Shown piece by piece: positions 10,976-22,238 of a DNA stretch of 64,000 nucleotides (its first letter is position 1; every line of letters starts with the position of its first letter). The notes below the pieces were generated by a model. That model made no database searches and was not told the DNA's origin. It was given only the letters and a program-made list of their open reading frames with translations. The position numbers were made by a program, and so were the translations under genes. Origin of the DNA: Jeotgalicoccus nanhaiensis (lineage in GTDB: Bacteria; Bacillota; Bacilli; Staphylococcales; Salinicoccaceae); contig SPPL01000003.1 in the NCBI GenBank assembly GCA_004570955.1, positions 124,001-188,000 on the forward strand, written 5' to 3'.

Positions 10976-12952
10976 ATGTTCAAAGTTTTAGATAAAAAAT
11001 TGATGCTTATACCGTTTATTGTGCTGGCATTTCATATTTCTATACTTAGCATTGCTATTGTCATTAACCATACTGTTTTTGGCATAGTCGCCATTATCGT
11101 CAGCATCTTGCTGCTAGCGCTGGTATATGTTTACCTCTACCGCTGGCTAGTGCTCACTGAAAACAGAGTTGTCGAGCTGTCAAAAGACATCGCTGGCGCG
11201 AGACAGTACGTCATTGATGATCTGCCTCTCGGTGTTATTTTACTGAATGATGACGAGGAGATCTCATGGCTGAACCAGTTTATGTCGGAGGAAATTCCGG
11301 AAGACTTTCACCATGAACCGATTAACCGTGTCTTCCCGAATATAATGACGACGCTGAAGGCGAATAATATTCAGACAATCGATACGTCATACAGCGACAA
11401 GAACTATCAGGTTCACTATCATCAGGAGCATAACGCTCTTCTGCTCATCGATATTACCGAAGAGAAAACGATGCAGAAGCAGCTTGAAGATAAAGACCCG
11501 GTTATCGGAATTCTGTTCCTTGATAACTATGATGATATGACGCAGAATATGACCGAAGCGCTGAAAAGCGATTTAAATAACAGTCTGACGAACACGATTA
11601 ATGACTGGGCGCAGGAGCATAATATATATTTGCGCCGCTTTTCAAATGACCGCTTTATGATGGTCATGTCCGCGAAGAGCCTCGCTGAAATTGAAAAAAC
11701 TAAATTTGTGCTGCTCGACCAGGTTCGTGAAAACTCAGCGGATCACGGTGCCCAGATTACTCTAAGTATGGGAATCGGTGAAGGATCCGCGGACTTTATC
11801 GAAGTGGGCGAACTGGCGCAGTCGAGTCTCGATCTTGCCCTCGGCCGCGGAGGCGACCAGGTTGCGATTAAAACTATTAAGGGCAGTGCGAGATTTTACG
11901 GCGGTAAAACCGATCCGATGGAAAAACGCACGCGTGTCAAAGCCCGCGTTATGGCGCATGCCCTCCGCGATATTCTTTTAGAAGGCGACAACGTCATTAT
12001 CATGGGGCATAAAAACCCCGATGTTGACTCTATCGGTTCATCGATCGGTGTAGCTAAGATCGCCAGTTCCAACGGCATCGAAGCGCATATCATTTTAAAT
12101 GATGAAGATATCGATGATACGCTGTCCCGTCTGATGAAAGAAGTTGAATCGCGGGAAGAGCTGTACGGGACCTTTATCAGCAGCGAAGAGGCCTGGGATA
12201 AGATGACACCGAAAACGACGATTGTAATCGTCGATACTCACCGCCCGTCGATGGTGCTGGATGAGGATATACTGAACAAGTCAACGCGCAAAGTGGTCAT
12301 CGACCACCACAGACGCGCTGACGAGATGATATCGAATCCCCTGCTCGTTTATATGGAACCGTACGCGTCCAGCGCGAGTGAACTTGTGGCGGAACTTCTG
12401 GAATACCAGAACAAGCAGAATAAATTGTCGCGCATCGAAGCGACAATTATGCTGACAGGTATTATCGTGGATACGCGGAACTACACTCTCCGTACGGGCT
12501 CCCGCACCTTTGATGCTGCGAGCTATCTCAGAAGCAACGGTGCGGACCCTGTACTCGCCCAGACGTTCTTAAAAGATGATATCGATACGTTTATCGCGCG
12601 GAGTGATTTAATTAAATCCGCAGAAATAAGCGATGAAGGCATCGCCATCGTCAAGGCGGACGAAACGATGACCTATCACCCTGTCACAGTCGCCCAGGCG
12701 GCAGACCAGCTTCTGCAGATCGAAGGTGTCCAGGCATCATTCGTGATGGCTTTAAGAGAAGATGAGACAATAGGAATTTCAGCCCGTTCATTAGGCAAGG
12801 TCAATGTGCAGATTATTATGGAACAGCTGAACGGCGGCGGTCATTTAACGAATGCAGCGACGCGCATGGAAGGCAAAACCATCGATGAAGCATACGATGA
12901 ATTAACAGAAGTAATTGATACTTTTATAAGTAATAGGAGTGAAGAGGAATGA
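10976..12952 (+). CDS. gdpP: Cyclic-di-AMP phosphodiesterase GdpP
   Basis: Membrane-anchored enzyme that hydrolyses c-di-AMP to pApA and so sets potassium, osmotic and beta-lactam responses. The 658 residues show two N-terminal helices (~10-55), a PAS-like region, a degenerate GGDEF domain (~170-300), then the DHH module with [22 protein letters not shown] and [11 protein letters not shown], and a DHHA1 domain ending in [12 protein letters not shown]. All metal ligands appear intact. The stop overlaps the rplI start by 4 nt. Confidence 0.96.
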   Translation: MFKVLDKKLMLIPFIVLAFHISILSIAIVINHTVFGIVAIIVSILLLALVYVYLYRWLVLTENRVVELSKDIAGARQYVIDDLPLGVILLNDDEEISWLNQFMSEEIPEDFHHEPINRVFPNIMTTLKANNIQTIDTSYSDKNYQVHYHQEHNALLLIDITEEKTMQKQLEDKDPVIGILFLDNYDDMTQNMTEALKSDLNNSLTNTINDWAQEHNIYLRRFSNDRFMMVMSAKSLAEIEKTKFVLLDQVRENSADHGAQITLSMGIGEGSADFIEVGELAQSSLDLALGRGGDQVAIKTIKGSARFYGGKTDPMEKRTRVKARVMAHALRDILLEGDNVIIMGHKNPDVDSIGSSIGVAKIASSNGIEAHIILNDEDIDDTLSRLMKEVESREELYGTFISSEEAWDKMTPKTTIVIVDTHRPSMVLDEDILNKSTRKVVIDHHRRADEMISNPLLVYMEPYASSASELVAELLEYQNKQNKLSRIEATIMLTGIIVDTRNYTLRTGSRTFDAASYLRSNGADPVLAQTFLKDDIDTFIARSDLIKSAEISDEGIAIVKADETMTYHPVTVAQAADQLLQIEGVQASFVMALREDETIGISARSLGKVNVQIIMEQLNGGGHLTNAATRMEGKTIDEAYDELTEVIDTFISNRSEEE

Positions 12953-13395
12953 AAGTAATCTTTTTAAAAGATGTTAAAAATAAAGGCAAAAAAGGCGAAG
13001 TGAAAGAAGTAGCAACAGGTTATGCGCATAACTTCCTGTTCAAAAAAGGACTCGCTGAAGAAGCGAATGCTGTAAACCTTAAAAAACTGGATGCCGAGAA
13101 AGAAGAAGCCCGCCAGCAGGAAGCTGATGAGCTTCAGGCTGCGAAAGATTTAAAAGCTGAACTTGAAGGCAAGGAAGTAGAAATCAAAACGAAAGCCGGC
13201 GAAGATGGCCGTCTGTTCGGTTCTGTAAGTTCTAAGCAGGTCATCGAAGCGTATCAGAAGCAGCACGATATCAAACTTGATAAACGCAAGCTGGATATGC
13301 CTGAACCGTTTAGAAGCTTAGGTTATCACAAAGTATCTATTAAATTGCACAACGAAGTGGAAGCAGAGTTAAAAGTACACGTTGTTGAACAGTAA
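12949..13395 (+). CDS. rplI: 50S ribosomal protein bL9
   Basis: A 148-residue bL9, two-domain protein of the large ribosomal subunit near the L1 stalk. The N-terminal RNA-binding domain starts [19 protein letters not shown] with [13 protein letters not shown]; a long charged helix (residues ~45-75) leads to the C-terminal domain. Family length and its place between gdpP and dnaB are conserved across Bacillales. Confidence 0.97.
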   Translation: MKVIFLKDVKNKGKKGEVKEVATGYAHNFLFKKGLAEEANAVNLKKLDAEKEEARQQEADELQAAKDLKAELEGKEVEIKTKAGEDGRLFGSVSSKQVIEAYQKQHDIKLDKRKLDMPEPFRSLGYHKVSIKLHNEVEAELKVHVVEQ

Positions 13396-13419
13396 GATGA
13401 ATAACAGGAGGAATCGATA

Positions 13420-14808
13420 ATGGAAATGAATCGCCAAATGCCGCATGATAATGATGCAGAACAATCGGTGCTTGGGGCAATCTTCATCGATTCCTCCATT
13501 TTTTTAAATGTCACTGAAATTATAGCACCGGAAGACTTTTACCGTCCGGAGCACCAGCAGATTTTCCGTGCGATGATGCTTCTGTCGGAAGAAAATGCCG
13601 AGCTCGATGTCGTGACGATTACCGATAAACTGCGCAGTATGGATGAGCTGAATAATACGGTAAATCCGCGTTATCTCGGTGAATTATCAAACGTCACACC
13701 GACGAGCCGCAACTGGCAGTTCTATGCGGATATTATTGCACGGCAGTCGCTGCGCCGCAAACTCATCAGCGTGGCTGATGAAATTGCGAGCGACGGCTTC
13801 CAGAATGAAGTAGATATTAACGAGCTGCTGGCGGAAGCTGAATCCCGTATTATGGGTGTATCAGAAGGACGCCGCAGCGACGGTTTCAAATCGATGAAAG
13901 AAGTCGTGCACGAAGTTTACGAACAAATCGAAGCGCTCGCAGGAAATAATTCGGGTATTACCGGTATTCCGACAGGCTACCGCGATCTCGATTTTATGAC
14001 GTCGGGCTTCGGCCGCAACGACTTAATTATTCTAGCCGCCCGCCCTTCGATGGGTAAGACAGCCTTTGCTTTAAATATTGCAGGCCATGTCGGCACGTCG
14101 CCGGACGGCTACACCGTAGCGGTCTTCTCCCTTGAAATGGGAGCTGACCAGCTCGTCAGCAGAATGATTTCAAGCCAGGGTATGATTGACGCGACGAAAC
14201 TGCGTCAGGGCTCGCTCGACCACCAGGATTGGGATAACTTCACGACAGCTATCGGGACACTTGCTAATTCGAAGATTTTTATCGATGACTCAGCGGGTAT
14301 CCGCGTGAATGAAATCCGTGCGAAATGCCTGCGCTTAAAACAGGAGCACGGACTCGATATGGTGATTATCGATTACCTGCAGCTGATTCAGGGATCCGGC
14401 AGCCGCCAGGGAGAAAACCGCCAGCAGGAAGTTTCGGAAATTTCCCGGATGCTGAAAGGTCTCGCCCGTGAAATGCAGTGTCCGGTAATCGCATTGAGTC
14501 AGCTCTCGCGTAGTGTTGAATCGCGCCAGGATAAGCGTCCGATGATGAGTGACCTGCGTGAATCAGGTTCCATCGAGCAGGATGCGGATATCGTTGCCTT
14601 CCTGTACCGCGATGACTATTACAACCGCGGTGACGGCGAGGATGAAGAAGAAGGCGCACAAAGCGTGCAGGATGAAATAGAGATTATTTTAGCGAAACAC
14701 CGTAACGGTCCGACAGGAACTGTTAAATTAATTTTCAATAAATCCTACAGCAGCTTTTTTGACCAGGATACACGTGATTTTGACGATAATTATATACCGC
14801 CGGCATAG
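13420..14808 (+). CDS. dnaB: Replicative DNA helicase (DnaB family; dnaC in Bacillales)
   Basis: Hexameric 5'-3' helicase of the replication fork. The 462-residue protein has an N-terminal DnaB domain beginning with MPHDNDAEQSVLGAIF, then the RecA-like C-terminal domain with Walker A ARPSMGKTAFALN, Walker B MVIIDYLQLI and the arginine-finger region SDLRESGSIEQDAD. No intein or truncation is visible. RBS AGGAGG precedes the ATG, 24 bp after rplI. Confidence 0.97.
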   Translation: MEMNRQMPHDNDAEQSVLGAIFIDSSIFLNVTEIIAPEDFYRPEHQQIFRAMMLLSEENAELDVVTITDKLRSMDELNNTVNPRYLGELSNVTPTSRNWQFYADIIARQSLRRKLISVADEIASDGFQNEVDINELLAEAESRIMGVSEGRRSDGFKSMKEVVHEVYEQIEALAGNNSGITGIPTGYRDLDFMTSGFGRNDLIILAARPSMGKTAFALNIAGHVGTSPDGYTVAVFSLEMGADQLVSRMISSQGMIDATKLRQGSLDHQDWDNFTTAIGTLANSKIFIDDSAGIRVNEIRAKCLRLKQEHGLDMVIIDYLQLIQGSGSRQGENRQQEVSEISRMLKGLAREMQCPVIALSQLSRSVESRQDKRPMMSDLRESGSIEQDADIVAFLYRDDYYNRGDGEDEEEGAQSVQDEIEIILAKHRNGPTGTVKLIFNKSYSSFFDQDTRDFDDNYIPPA

Positions 14809-14809
14809 A

Positions 14810-14852
14810 AGTCCGAATGTTTTTCGATAGTCCAACGAAAAACGTTCGGACT
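14810..14852 (+). terminator. Hairpin between dnaB and purA (terminator and/or PurR box pair)
   Basis: A 17-bp stem with one G-T pair (14810-14826 and 14836-14852) follows dnaB, but the T run is interrupted and begins several bases later. The arms contain CCGAAT (14813) and GTTCGG (14844), close to the divergent CCGAAC / GTTCGG cores of a PurR PurBox pair, separated by 25 bp. Terminator function is likely; operator function is a possibility. Confidence 0.6.
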
Positions 14853-14925
14853 TTCGTTGATTTTTGTAAAGATTATTGGTAACATTGGTAACGGTAAAAT
14901 TAATCAATCATTTGGGGGCAATCAT

Positions 14926-16218
14926 ATGTCTGGAACAGTAGTTGTTGGAACACAGTGGGGAGACGAAGGTAAAGGTAAGATTACGGACTTCCTGTCGGAA
15001 GATGCACACGTTATTGCACGATTTTCAGGTGGGAACAACGCAGGTCATACGATTCAATTTGGCGGGGAAACTTATAAACTTCACCTCGTACCATCAGGAA
15101 TTTTCTACGAAGATAAACTATCTCTAATCGGCAACGGTGTCGTGATTGACCCGTTATCTCTTATAAAAGAACTGGACGGATTGCTTGAACGGGGCATCAG
15201 CGTGGACAATCTGCGTATTTCAAACCGTGCTCAGGTTATACTTCCATATCACCTTACACAGGATGAACTGGAAGAAGAAGCACGGGGCGATAATAAAATC
15301 GGTACGACTAAACGTGGTATCGGTCCATCGTACGTAGATAAAGTTCAGCGCATTGGTATCCGCATGGCTGACCTGATCGACGATGAAGTATTTAAACGCC
15401 GTCTGAAAGAAAATCTGGAACTGAAAAATCATATGCTGAAAGCATTATATGATCACGAAGGATTCACATTTGATGAAATCTACGGACCGTATAAAGCTGC
15501 TGCAGAACGTTTGGCACCTTACGTATGCGATACTGCCAAACTGCTCGACGATGCTTTCACTGAAGGTGAAAATGTTCTTTTTGAAGGTGCACAAGGTGTC
15601 ATGCTCGACGTTGACCACGGGACATACCCGTTCGTTACATCAAGCAACCCGGTAGCAGGAAATGTTACTGTCGGCTGCGGTGTCGGCCCTGCACATGTTA
15701 AAAATGTTGTCGGTGTATGTAAAGCATATACATCACGCGTTGGAGACGGTCCCTTCCCTACTGAGCTGTTTGACGAAGACGGCCACCACATCCGTGAAGT
15801 CGGCCGTGAATACGGTACAACAACAGGACGTCCGCGCCGTGTAGGCTGGTTCGACTCAGTTGTTGTTCGCCACTCAAGACGCGTCAGCGGTATTACAGAT
15901 CTGTCGCTGAACTCAATCGACGTAATGAGCGGACTTGAAACAGTTAAAATCTGTACTGCTTATGAAATCGACGGCGTTGAAATTACAGAATACCCAGCAA
16001 CACTGGAAGATTTAAAACGCGCGAAACCAATTTACAAAGAAATGCCGGGCTGGTCAGAGGACATTACCGGTGTTAAAACACTGGAAGAACTGCCGGAAAA
16101 CGCATATAACTACCTGCGTGAAATTGAGAAGCTGTGCGGTGTGAAAGCATCTATCTTCTCTGTTGGACCAGACAGAAACCAGACAAACCTGTTAAAAAAC
16201 TTCTGGGATGAGAAGTAA
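14926..16218 (+). CDS. purA: Adenylosuccinate synthetase
   Basis: Joins IMP and aspartate with GTP to form adenylosuccinate in AMP synthesis. The 430-residue protein opens with [17 protein letters not shown] (GTP P-loop and catalytic Asp/Lys) and carries [18 protein letters not shown] and the C-terminal guanine-recognition segment VGPDRNQT. The ATG at 14926 follows GGGGGC and gives the standard N-terminus; the open frame upstream to 14857 is not needed. Confidence 0.97.
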   Translation: MSGTVVVGTQWGDEGKGKITDFLSEDAHVIARFSGGNNAGHTIQFGGETYKLHLVPSGIFYEDKLSLIGNGVVIDPLSLIKELDGLLERGISVDNLRISNRAQVILPYHLTQDELEEEARGDNKIGTTKRGIGPSYVDKVQRIGIRMADLIDDEVFKRRLKENLELKNHMLKALYDHEGFTFDEIYGPYKAAAERLAPYVCDTAKLLDDAFTEGENVLFEGAQGVMLDVDHGTYPFVTSSNPVAGNVTVGCGVGPAHVKNVVGVCKAYTSRVGDGPFPTELFDEDGHHIREVGREYGTTTGRPRRVGWFDSVVVRHSRRVSGITDLSLNSIDVMSGLETVKICTAYEIDGVEITEYPATLEDLKRAKPIYKEMPGWSEDITGVKTLEELPENAYNYLREIEKLCGVKASIFSVGPDRNQTNLLKNFWDEK

Positions 16219-16232
16219 TATTTTATTGCAGC

Positions 16233-16261
16233 ACCGGACATCATGATGTCCGGTTTTTTTT
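16233..16261 (+). terminator. Intrinsic terminator after purA
   Basis: An 8-bp GC-rich stem (16233-16240 / 16247-16254) that can extend through the loop TCATGA is followed by a run of T. Confidence 0.85.
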
Positions 16262-16282
16262 GTGCAGATTGTGCAAGTTTTG

Positions 16283-16358
16283 CCGTTTGCTCCGCAATGA
16301 AACTCTGTCATTCCCGAATAAATCCGTTTGCTCCGCAATGAAACCCCGTCATTCCCGA
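16283..16358 (+). repeat. Two direct copies of a ~35-bp repeat (period 41 bp)
   Basis: The sequence starting CCGTTTGCTCCGCAATGAAA at 16283 recurs at 16324; both copies continue through a variable CTCTG / CCCCG and end in TCATTCCCGA. There is no open reading frame of note. It may be a small dispersed or tandem repeat family of this genome. Confidence 0.7.
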
Positions 16359-16425
16359 TAAAAACATATTTCCACGCCAATCGCCCTATTTTTCTGCATC
16401 CAGGTCAAATGTTCCAAAATAAGTG

Positions 16426-16455
16426 TTGTATTCAAATTCACAATCATGTTATAAT
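16426..16455 (+). promoter_or_regulatory. Promoter of the tRNA-Glu/tRNA-Asp unit
   Basis: TTGTAT (16426-16431), 18 bp, TATAAT (16450-16455), located about 30 bp before the first tRNA. Confidence 0.6.
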
Positions 16456-16487
16456 AAATCTTGTGCAAATCGCATAATATTTACCAT

Positions 16488-16559
16488 GGCCCGTTGGTCA
16501 AGCGGTTAAGACACCGCCCTTTCACGGCGGTAACACGGGTTCGAGTCCCGTACGGGTCA
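16488..16559 (+). tRNA. tRNA-Glu (anticodon TTC)
   Basis: A 72-nt cloverleaf. The acceptor arm GGCCCGT pairs with ACGGGTC with one G-T pair, the anticodon stem CCGCC/GGCGG carries loop CTTTCAC (anticodon TTC), and the T loop is GGTTCGAGTCC. The discriminator is A and the CCA end is not encoded. Confidence 0.96.
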
Positions 16560-16592
16560 CTTTTCTTCTGATTATAAAACGGTATATAAACT

Positions 16593-16665
16593 GGTCCCGT
16601 GGTGTAGCGGTTAACATGCCTGCCTGTCACGCAGGAGATCGCGGGTTCGATTCCCGTCGGGACCG
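16593..16665 (+). tRNA. tRNA-Asp (anticodon GTC)
   Basis: A 73-nt cloverleaf. The acceptor arm GGTCCCG pairs with CGGGACC, the anticodon stem CCTGC/GCAGG carries loop CTGTCAC (anticodon GTC), and the T loop is GGTTCGATTCC. The discriminator is G and CCA is not encoded. It is co-transcribed with tRNA-Glu. Confidence 0.96.
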
Positions 16666-16671
16666 TCAATA

Positions 16672-16706
16672 AAGTCTCCAGCATTTATGCTGGCAGACTT
16701 TTTTAT
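16672..16706 (+). terminator. Terminator after the tRNA pair
   Basis: Stem AAGTCT-CCAGCAT / ATGCTGG-AGACTT with a one-base bulge is followed by a T run. Confidence 0.8.
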
Positions 16707-16783
16707 TTGTCTGAAAAGTGATACATTTAAAGATGGATAAGTTTACGTACAAAATATGTACACGTGAAATGAGGGACATCTAA

Positions 16784-17485
16784 ATGGCCAAGAAAATAGT
16801 TGTTGTTGATGATGAAAAACCAATTGCAGATATACTCGAATTTAATCTGCAAAAAGAAGGATACGAAGTTCACTGCGCCTACGACGGCAATGATGCCTTG
16901 GAACTGATCTTGGATATAGTGCCGGATCTTGTTCTTCTAGATATTATGCTGCCGGGTATAGACGGCATGGAAGTGTGCCGCGAAGTTCGTAAAAAACACG
17001 ATATGCCGATTATTATGCTTACCGCCAAAGATTCCGAAATAGATAAAGTGCTGGGACTTGAGCTCGGTGCGGATGATTATGTGACAAAACCTTTCTCCAC
17101 GCGTGAATTAATCGCCCGTGTGAAAGTGAATTTACGACGCAATAATACGGTAAGTACGAAAGAAGACGAACCGGAAGATAAAAATATATATATTCGGGAT
17201 ATTACTGTTATCCCCGACTCTTACGCGATTAAGAAATTCGGTAAAGATATCGATTTGACGCATCGCGAATTTGAGCTGTTTTTATATCTGGCAAAATTTA
17301 AATCCCAGGTCATGACACGCGAACACCTGCTTGAAACAGTATGGGGCTATGATTACTTTGGCGATGTGCGGACGGTGGATGTTACGGTGCGCCGTTTAAG
17401 AGAAAAAATCGAAGACGATCCAAGTCATCCGGAATACATCATGACACGCCGCGGCGTCGGGTATTATATTAAAGGTGATGACTAG
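16784..17485 (+). CDS. walR: WalR, essential cell-wall response regulator
   Basis: OmpR-family response regulator controlling wall hydrolases. The 233 residues hold a receiver domain (DD near residue 9, phosphoacceptor Asp in [13 protein letters not shown], Thr in IIMLTAK, Lys in DYVTKPFS) and a winged-helix DNA-binding domain with [18 protein letters not shown]. The gene heads the walRKHIJ operon; walK begins directly after the stop. An IsaA/SceD-like gene typical of the Wal regulon lies later in the window. Confidence 0.97.
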   Translation: MAKKIVVVDDEKPIADILEFNLQKEGYEVHCAYDGNDALELILDIVPDLVLLDIMLPGIDGMEVCREVRKKHDMPIIMLTAKDSEIDKVLGLELGADDYVTKPFSTRELIARVKVNLRRNNTVSTKEDEPEDKNIYIRDITVIPDSYAIKKFGKDIDLTHREFELFLYLAKFKSQVMTREHLLETVWGYDYFGDVRTVDVTVRRLREKIEDDPSHPEYIMTRRGVGYYIKGDD

Positions 17486-19336
17486 ATGAAGCAGTTTTTA
17501 AAAAACCTGCAGTCGCTCCAGTTTAAACTGGTAATGATATACATGCTTCTGATTATTATCGGAATGCAGATTATCGGTTTGTATTTTACCAACAGCCTGG
17601 AGCGTGATTTAACGGGGAACTTTAAAAATAATATCGATTCTCAGGTCACTCTGATTGATACACGAATTAAAGAAATTTTCGAGGAAACGGGAGATGACCG
17701 TGAACAGATGCGGTCAGAAATTCAAAGCCTGCTGGCTGATTACGGCAACCGTCCTGAAATTGAAGAAATCCGCTATGTAAATACGGATAATATTCTCGTC
17801 GGGACGAGCAGAATATCAAACGAGTCGCTTGTCGGCTCCCGCGTCAATGAACCGATGTCGCAGGATGCTCTCGAGTCCGGCATCGCAAATGATGAAATTT
17901 TCGTCAACGTCGATAAAGACAATCAGCGCGTATGGATTTTAAATCAGCCGGTCGCCGTCAATGATGAAGTGGCCGGTGTTATTTACGTTGAGTCAAATGT
18001 TGAAAGTATATATATGCAGCTCGAAGCGATTAACAATACATTTATTATCGCCACCTTGTTCTCCTTAGTGATTACGAGTATACTCGGTATCTTTGTCGCG
18101 CGGACGATTACGAAGCCGATTACAGATATGAGAAACCAGGCGCTCCTGATGTCTGAAGGTGACTATACATCACGTGTTCAGATTTACAGTGATGATGAAA
18201 TCGGCCAGCTGGCCGGCAGTTTTAACATTCTGTCAAAAAGAGTGCAGGAAGCCCAGTCGAACACCGAAAGTGAAAAAAAACGTCTCGATTCGGTAATTAC
18301 TCATATGTCGGATGGTATTATCGCCACGGACAGAAAAGGACGCATCCGTATCGTTAATGAAATGGCAGTCGGCATGCTTAATTTAAGTATGGATTCGGAC
18401 GAGCTGCACGGCAAAAATATGCTGGAGCTGCTGCGTCTCGGTGAAGAATTGAATCTGGAAGACATTATCCAGGAAGCAAACGACAGTCATTTAATCTTTA
18501 TCGATACTGCAGATGAAGCAACGACGTTACGCGTCAACTTCTCTACAATCGTTACAGATACCGGATTTATCAACGGTTATATCGCTGTACTGCATGACGT
18601 TACAGAACAGGAACGCATCGATGCAGAACGCCGGGAATTCGTTGCCAACGTGTCGCACGAACTGCGCACACCTTTGACTTCCATGAGGAGTTATATCGAA
18701 GCACTCCAGGAAGGTGCATGGCAGGATGAAGAAATCGCACCTAAATTCCTGAGCGTAACACGTGCTGAGACTGACCGGATGGGACGTCTTGTCGAAGACC
18801 TGCTGCAATTATCGCGTATGGATAACGATGCAGAAGAAATTCAAAAAGAAGTGGTTGATTTTAAACTCTTTATTAACCGTGTAATCGACCGTTTTGAGAT
18901 GACTCACAAAGAAGATGTTGTGTTCACCCGCCATATTCCGGATGCTCCTCTCTTCACTGATATCTCAGTGGATAAAATGGGACAGGTGCTGGATAATGTG
19001 CTGTCCAATGCGATTAAATATCAGCATGGCGAACCGAAACGCGTCGATATTCACCTGAAGCAGAATACTTTATATAACCGGATGACGATACGTATAAAAG
19101 ACTACGGACTTGGCATACCGAATAATAAAGTAGAGCGGATTTTTGACCGTTTTTACCGAGTGGATAAAGGCCGTGCGCGTAAAATGGGCGGCACAGGTCT
19201 CGGGCTTGCAATTTCGAAAGAAATTATCGAAGCGCATAACGGTAAAATATGGGCAAACAGTGTAGAAAATGAAGGGACAACAATCTTTATCAACTTACCT
19301 TGTGAAGTGATAGAGGAGGATGAGTGGGATGTATAA
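17486..19336 (+). CDS. walK: WalK, sensor histidine kinase
   Basis: Membrane kinase partner of WalR. The 616 residues show two membrane helices (~15-33 and ~185-205) enclosing an extracytoplasmic Cache/PAS-like domain, then HAMP (~205-255), PAS (~265-375), HisKA with phosphorylated His in [13 protein letters not shown], and an ATPase domain with NAIKYQ, DYGLGIP and GGTGLGLAI. No gap separates it from walR, and its 3' end overlaps walH by 8 nt. Confidence 0.97.
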   Translation: MKQFLKNLQSLQFKLVMIYMLLIIIGMQIIGLYFTNSLERDLTGNFKNNIDSQVTLIDTRIKEIFEETGDDREQMRSEIQSLLADYGNRPEIEEIRYVNTDNILVGTSRISNESLVGSRVNEPMSQDALESGIANDEIFVNVDKDNQRVWILNQPVAVNDEVAGVIYVESNVESIYMQLEAINNTFIIATLFSLVITSILGIFVARTITKPITDMRNQALLMSEGDYTSRVQIYSDDEIGQLAGSFNILSKRVQEAQSNTESEKKRLDSVITHMSDGIIATDRKGRIRIVNEMAVGMLNLSMDSDELHGKNMLELLRLGEELNLEDIIQEANDSHLIFIDTADEATTLRVNFSTIVTDTGFINGYIAVLHDVTEQERIDAERREFVANVSHELRTPLTSMRSYIEALQEGAWQDEEIAPKFLSVTRAETDRMGRLVEDLLQLSRMDNDAEEIQKEVVDFKLFINRVIDRFEMTHKEDVVFTRHIPDAPLFTDISVDKMGQVLDNVLSNAIKYQHGEPKRVDIHLKQNTLYNRMTIRIKDYGLGIPNNKVERIFDRFYRVDKGRARKMGGTGLGLAISKEIIEAHNGKIWANSVENEGTTIFINLPCEVIEEDEWDV

Positions 19337-20645
19337 AGAATGGCTGAAATCCATCCTGTTAATCGTCATCGTTGCTTCGAGTGCAGTACTGACCTATCTC
19401 GTCTGGAGTTACGAACCGGAGTTTTCTCAAATTGACACAACAATTGAAGGAACGACGAATATCGGCCAGGGTGAGAGCGTACCTTTTGAACAGGTTATGA
19501 GCACATATCAGCTGGTCTGGATACAAGGTGAAAACAATACGCGCGGCACGACGGGTCCGCGGGCTTTAATCGGCATCCGGGAGAACTTGGAAGGTTCCAA
19601 TATTACGAGCATGAATGTGTATAACAGTCTCAACCGTCTGAATGTCAGAGGAGAAGAAAGTAATGAGGAAGAGTTTCTAATCATCGATTATTTCTCGGAT
19701 GTGCCCTCAAAATCCCTGTTTCAGACACTCGGCCTGTCGCACGACTCCACCCTGCCCGATTTTTCTTTTGACCGCATCGTGGTTGATATGAAAGAAGGTA
19801 ACGTTGTCTTTAACCTGATTGATGAAAACCGTTCGAGAGTTGCAGTCGTTGAAACCGATATTGCTGCTGACTTCTTAAAAGGACATGTTGAATCATACAG
19901 CGATACTTTCGAAGCTTATACACCGATTATTACCAACCAGCAGACATCGAATAACAAGACAGCAATTTACGGGCCGTCTTCACCCGGTGAAATTAATACT
20001 GAACGATTTATGATAAGCCAGGTTAATACTGACGTTATGAACCGTATATTATTTTTAGATTCTCCGATGGAAAGCCCGTCACAAGGAGATGTAGCAATTT
20101 ATGAAGATGAAAATCATATTGCTACATATAATACAGAAACGTATGAGTACACTTATACAAATCTTAATGAATCGACTGCTTCGAGCGGCAATAACCACCG
20201 GACAATTCAGGATATATACTACTTCTTAAACTCGCATAACGGGCTGTCCCAGAACAATGTGCTTTTTGATTATACAGCGAGCGAAAATGCAGCGACCTTC
20301 CGTTCGACCTTAAACGGGCGTGTCGTCTTCAGCGAAGGACTGAGCACTGCGATTACTGTAAAATACGGCGCGAATTCAGTCTATGAATATACGCGGCCGC
20401 TGATACAGACCAATGCAAAAGTATCGGATGAAGAAGAAGTGGAACTCTTAGATATTGAAAACGTCCGCTACCAGATTGCGCTGCATGACAATTTTGATCT
20501 GCAGAAAGTATCTAAAATCGTTCTCGGTTATGATATGACTTATGCCGATGAAGAAACGGATCTGGAGTTTATCGATTATACGCCGCAATGGTATGTTAAA
20601 TATGACGGTGCGTGGATGAAATTAAATGAGGGAGGGCTGTCCTGA
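19329..20645 (+). CDS. walH: WalH (YycH), Wal accessory regulator
   Basis: Single-pass membrane protein (helix at residues ~7-27) with a large extracytoplasmic domain, which with WalI modulates WalK. The 438-residue length is typical of YycH. The ATG at 19329 (MYKEWLKS) is preferred over 19320 because AGGAGG at 19314-19319 would abut the latter. It overlaps walI by one base. Confidence 0.93.
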   Translation: MYKEWLKSILLIVIVASSAVLTYLVWSYEPEFSQIDTTIEGTTNIGQGESVPFEQVMSTYQLVWIQGENNTRGTTGPRALIGIRENLEGSNITSMNVYNSLNRLNVRGEESNEEEFLIIDYFSDVPSKSLFQTLGLSHDSTLPDFSFDRIVVDMKEGNVVFNLIDENRSRVAVVETDIAADFLKGHVESYSDTFEAYTPIITNQQTSNNKTAIYGPSSPGEINTERFMISQVNTDVMNRILFLDSPMESPSQGDVAIYEDENHIATYNTETYEYTYTNLNESTASSGNNHRTIQDIYYFLNSHNGLSQNNVLFDYTASENAATFRSTLNGRVVFSEGLSTAITVKYGANSVYEYTRPLIQTNAKVSDEEEVELLDIENVRYQIALHDNFDLQKVSKIVLGYDMTYADEETDLEFIDYTPQWYVKYDGAWMKLNEGGLS

Positions 20646-21382
20646 TGGATTGGAAATTAACAAAATCCCTTTTTATAGCTGCCTTCCTGCTGATGAATTT
20701 AGTCCTTATTTATATTTTGTACAACGAATCGAATGAAGAAGTCAGAGAACTGGCAGATACGACGAATGTCCTGTCGGAAACGAATATCGACACCAGTGCA
20801 CTGGATGGATTTGAAAACGTCCAGATGCAGATTATTATCGGTGATCCGGCAGAACTTGACCACGAAGAAGATATGTCGGAAAACGATACGGTGCTGACCC
20901 TGCCGCTCGACGACACGGTAACCTTCGCTCCGGAAGGTTTGAAGACCTACAAAGACAATTCGATTTACAGAGGCGAAGAATACCATTATGATAAAATAAT
21001 GAGCACACCCGATACGATAACATTTAACCAGCATTACGATGGCTATCCAATCTTCAGCCACGAAGCAGCAAGACTGTACTTCAGCGAAGAATCAGGAAGT
21101 ATGACTCAGGGCTATGTAGAGAACATCGAAGAAAGCGATTATGCTGTGGAACAGAATGTGCGTCATCCGAAAGTGATTGTTGAGGAACTGTATATACAGG
21201 AAAATATTACTGATAATGCAGTCATAGAAAGTGCGGTCCTCGGCTACTACATCATACTGGAAGAAGATGACCAGATTATGATGCGCCCGAAATGGCAGTT
21301 TGAAATTACTGATGAAGGCATTGAACGTATGCTGTACATCGATGCGCTGAGTCAGACAGAAGATATTATTGAAAGAGAGTGA
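20645..21382 (+). CDS. walI: WalI (YycI), Wal accessory regulator
   Basis: A 245-residue protein with an N-terminal signal anchor ([20 protein letters not shown]) and an extracytoplasmic YycI fold, usually paired with WalH. Start overlaps the walH stop. The C-terminal part has the family ending with a conserved [10 protein letters not shown] segment. No unusual feature. Confidence 0.93.
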   Translation: MDWKLTKSLFIAAFLLMNLVLIYILYNESNEEVRELADTTNVLSETNIDTSALDGFENVQMQIIIGDPAELDHEEDMSENDTVLTLPLDDTVTFAPEGLKTYKDNSIYRGEEYHYDKIMSTPDTITFNQHYDGYPIFSHEAARLYFSEESGSMTQGYVENIEESDYAVEQNVRHPKVIVEELYIQENITDNAVIESAVLGYYIILEEDDQIMMRPKWQFEITDEGIERMLYIDALSQTEDIIERE

Positions 21383-21387
21383 ACGGA

Positions 21388-22176
21388 ATGAAGATGAGCG
21401 TCTTAGCAAGCGGCTCAACAGGCAACAGTACATTCATTGAAACAGAAGAAGGAAGTGTACTTGTAGACGTCGGGCTGTCATGTAAAAAAACTGATGAAAC
21501 GCTCAATCAAATAGGTAAATCACTCCATGATATAAATGCGATTTTCATTACACATGAACATGTAGACCATATTAAAGGCTTGAAAGTGATTGCGAAAAAA
21601 TACGATATACCTATTTATGCCAATGAAAAGACATGGGATGCTATTGAGCGTAAAGATATCATTATTAATTCAGATCAGAAATTTCACTTCAACGCGCTTG
21701 AAGAAAAAGAAATCCTCGGCTTAAATGTTCAATCATTTAACGTGTCACACGATGCGATTGACCCGCAATTTTATACATTTTCTAAAGGCAGCAAGAAAAT
21801 TTCGCTGATTACGGACACAGGATACGTATCGGACACGATGAAAGGCATCATTAAAGAAAGTGACGTCTTCCTTTTTGAATCCAACCATGATGTGGATATG
21901 CTCCGGATGGGAAGATATCCGTGGAATACGAAGCAGCGTATCTTATCAGACGTCGGTCACGTATCAAATGAAGATGCAGCGCATGCAATGAAGGACGTTA
22001 TAACGAGCAATACAAAACGTATTTATTTAGGACATTTAAGTCTGGATAATAACATTAAAGAACTGGCGCGTATGAGTGTTGAACAGATACTGAATCAGTA
22101 CGACATCGATACGCACAACGGTATAATGATATGCGATACAGATAAGGCGGTACCGACCGAAATTTATCAGGTATAA
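21388..22176 (+). CDS. walJ: WalJ (YycJ), metallo-beta-lactamase-fold nuclease
   Basis: Metallo-hydrolase of the YycJ family, a 5'-3' exonuclease-like protein linked to mismatch repair and cell-division coordination. The ~262 residues contain the metal-binding [10 protein letters not shown] motif, further ligands around ITDTGYVSD and FLFESNHD, and [10 protein letters not shown] near the C-terminus. A GTG at 21379 overlaps walI, but the ATG at 21388 ([13 protein letters not shown]) sits at normal distance from GAGAG and is preferred. Confidence 0.93.
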   Translation: MKMSVLASGSTGNSTFIETEEGSVLVDVGLSCKKTDETLNQIGKSLHDINAIFITHEHVDHIKGLKVIAKKYDIPIYANEKTWDAIERKDIIINSDQKFHFNALEEKEILGLNVQSFNVSHDAIDPQFYTFSKGSKKISLITDTGYVSDTMKGIIKESDVFLFESNHDVDMLRMGRYPWNTKQRILSDVGHVSNEDAAHAMKDVITSNTKRIYLGHLSLDNNIKELARMSVEQILNQYDIDTHNGIMICDTDKAVPTEIYQV

Positions 22177-22180
22177 AAAG

Positions 22181-22222
22181 AAGACCAAATTGTGAGAAAA
22201 ACAGCGCAATTTGGTCTATTTT
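22181..22222 (+). terminator. Terminator of the wal operon
   Basis: AGACCAAATT and AATTTGGTCT form a 10-bp stem with a 16-nt loop followed by ATTTTTG. Confidence 0.75.
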
Positions 22223-22238
22223 TGTGGCTGTTAACAAG

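Noticed and set aside
16481-16684. 67-aa minus-strand open frame
   Set aside because: It crosses tRNA-Glu and tRNA-Asp; typical false ORF over tRNA genes.
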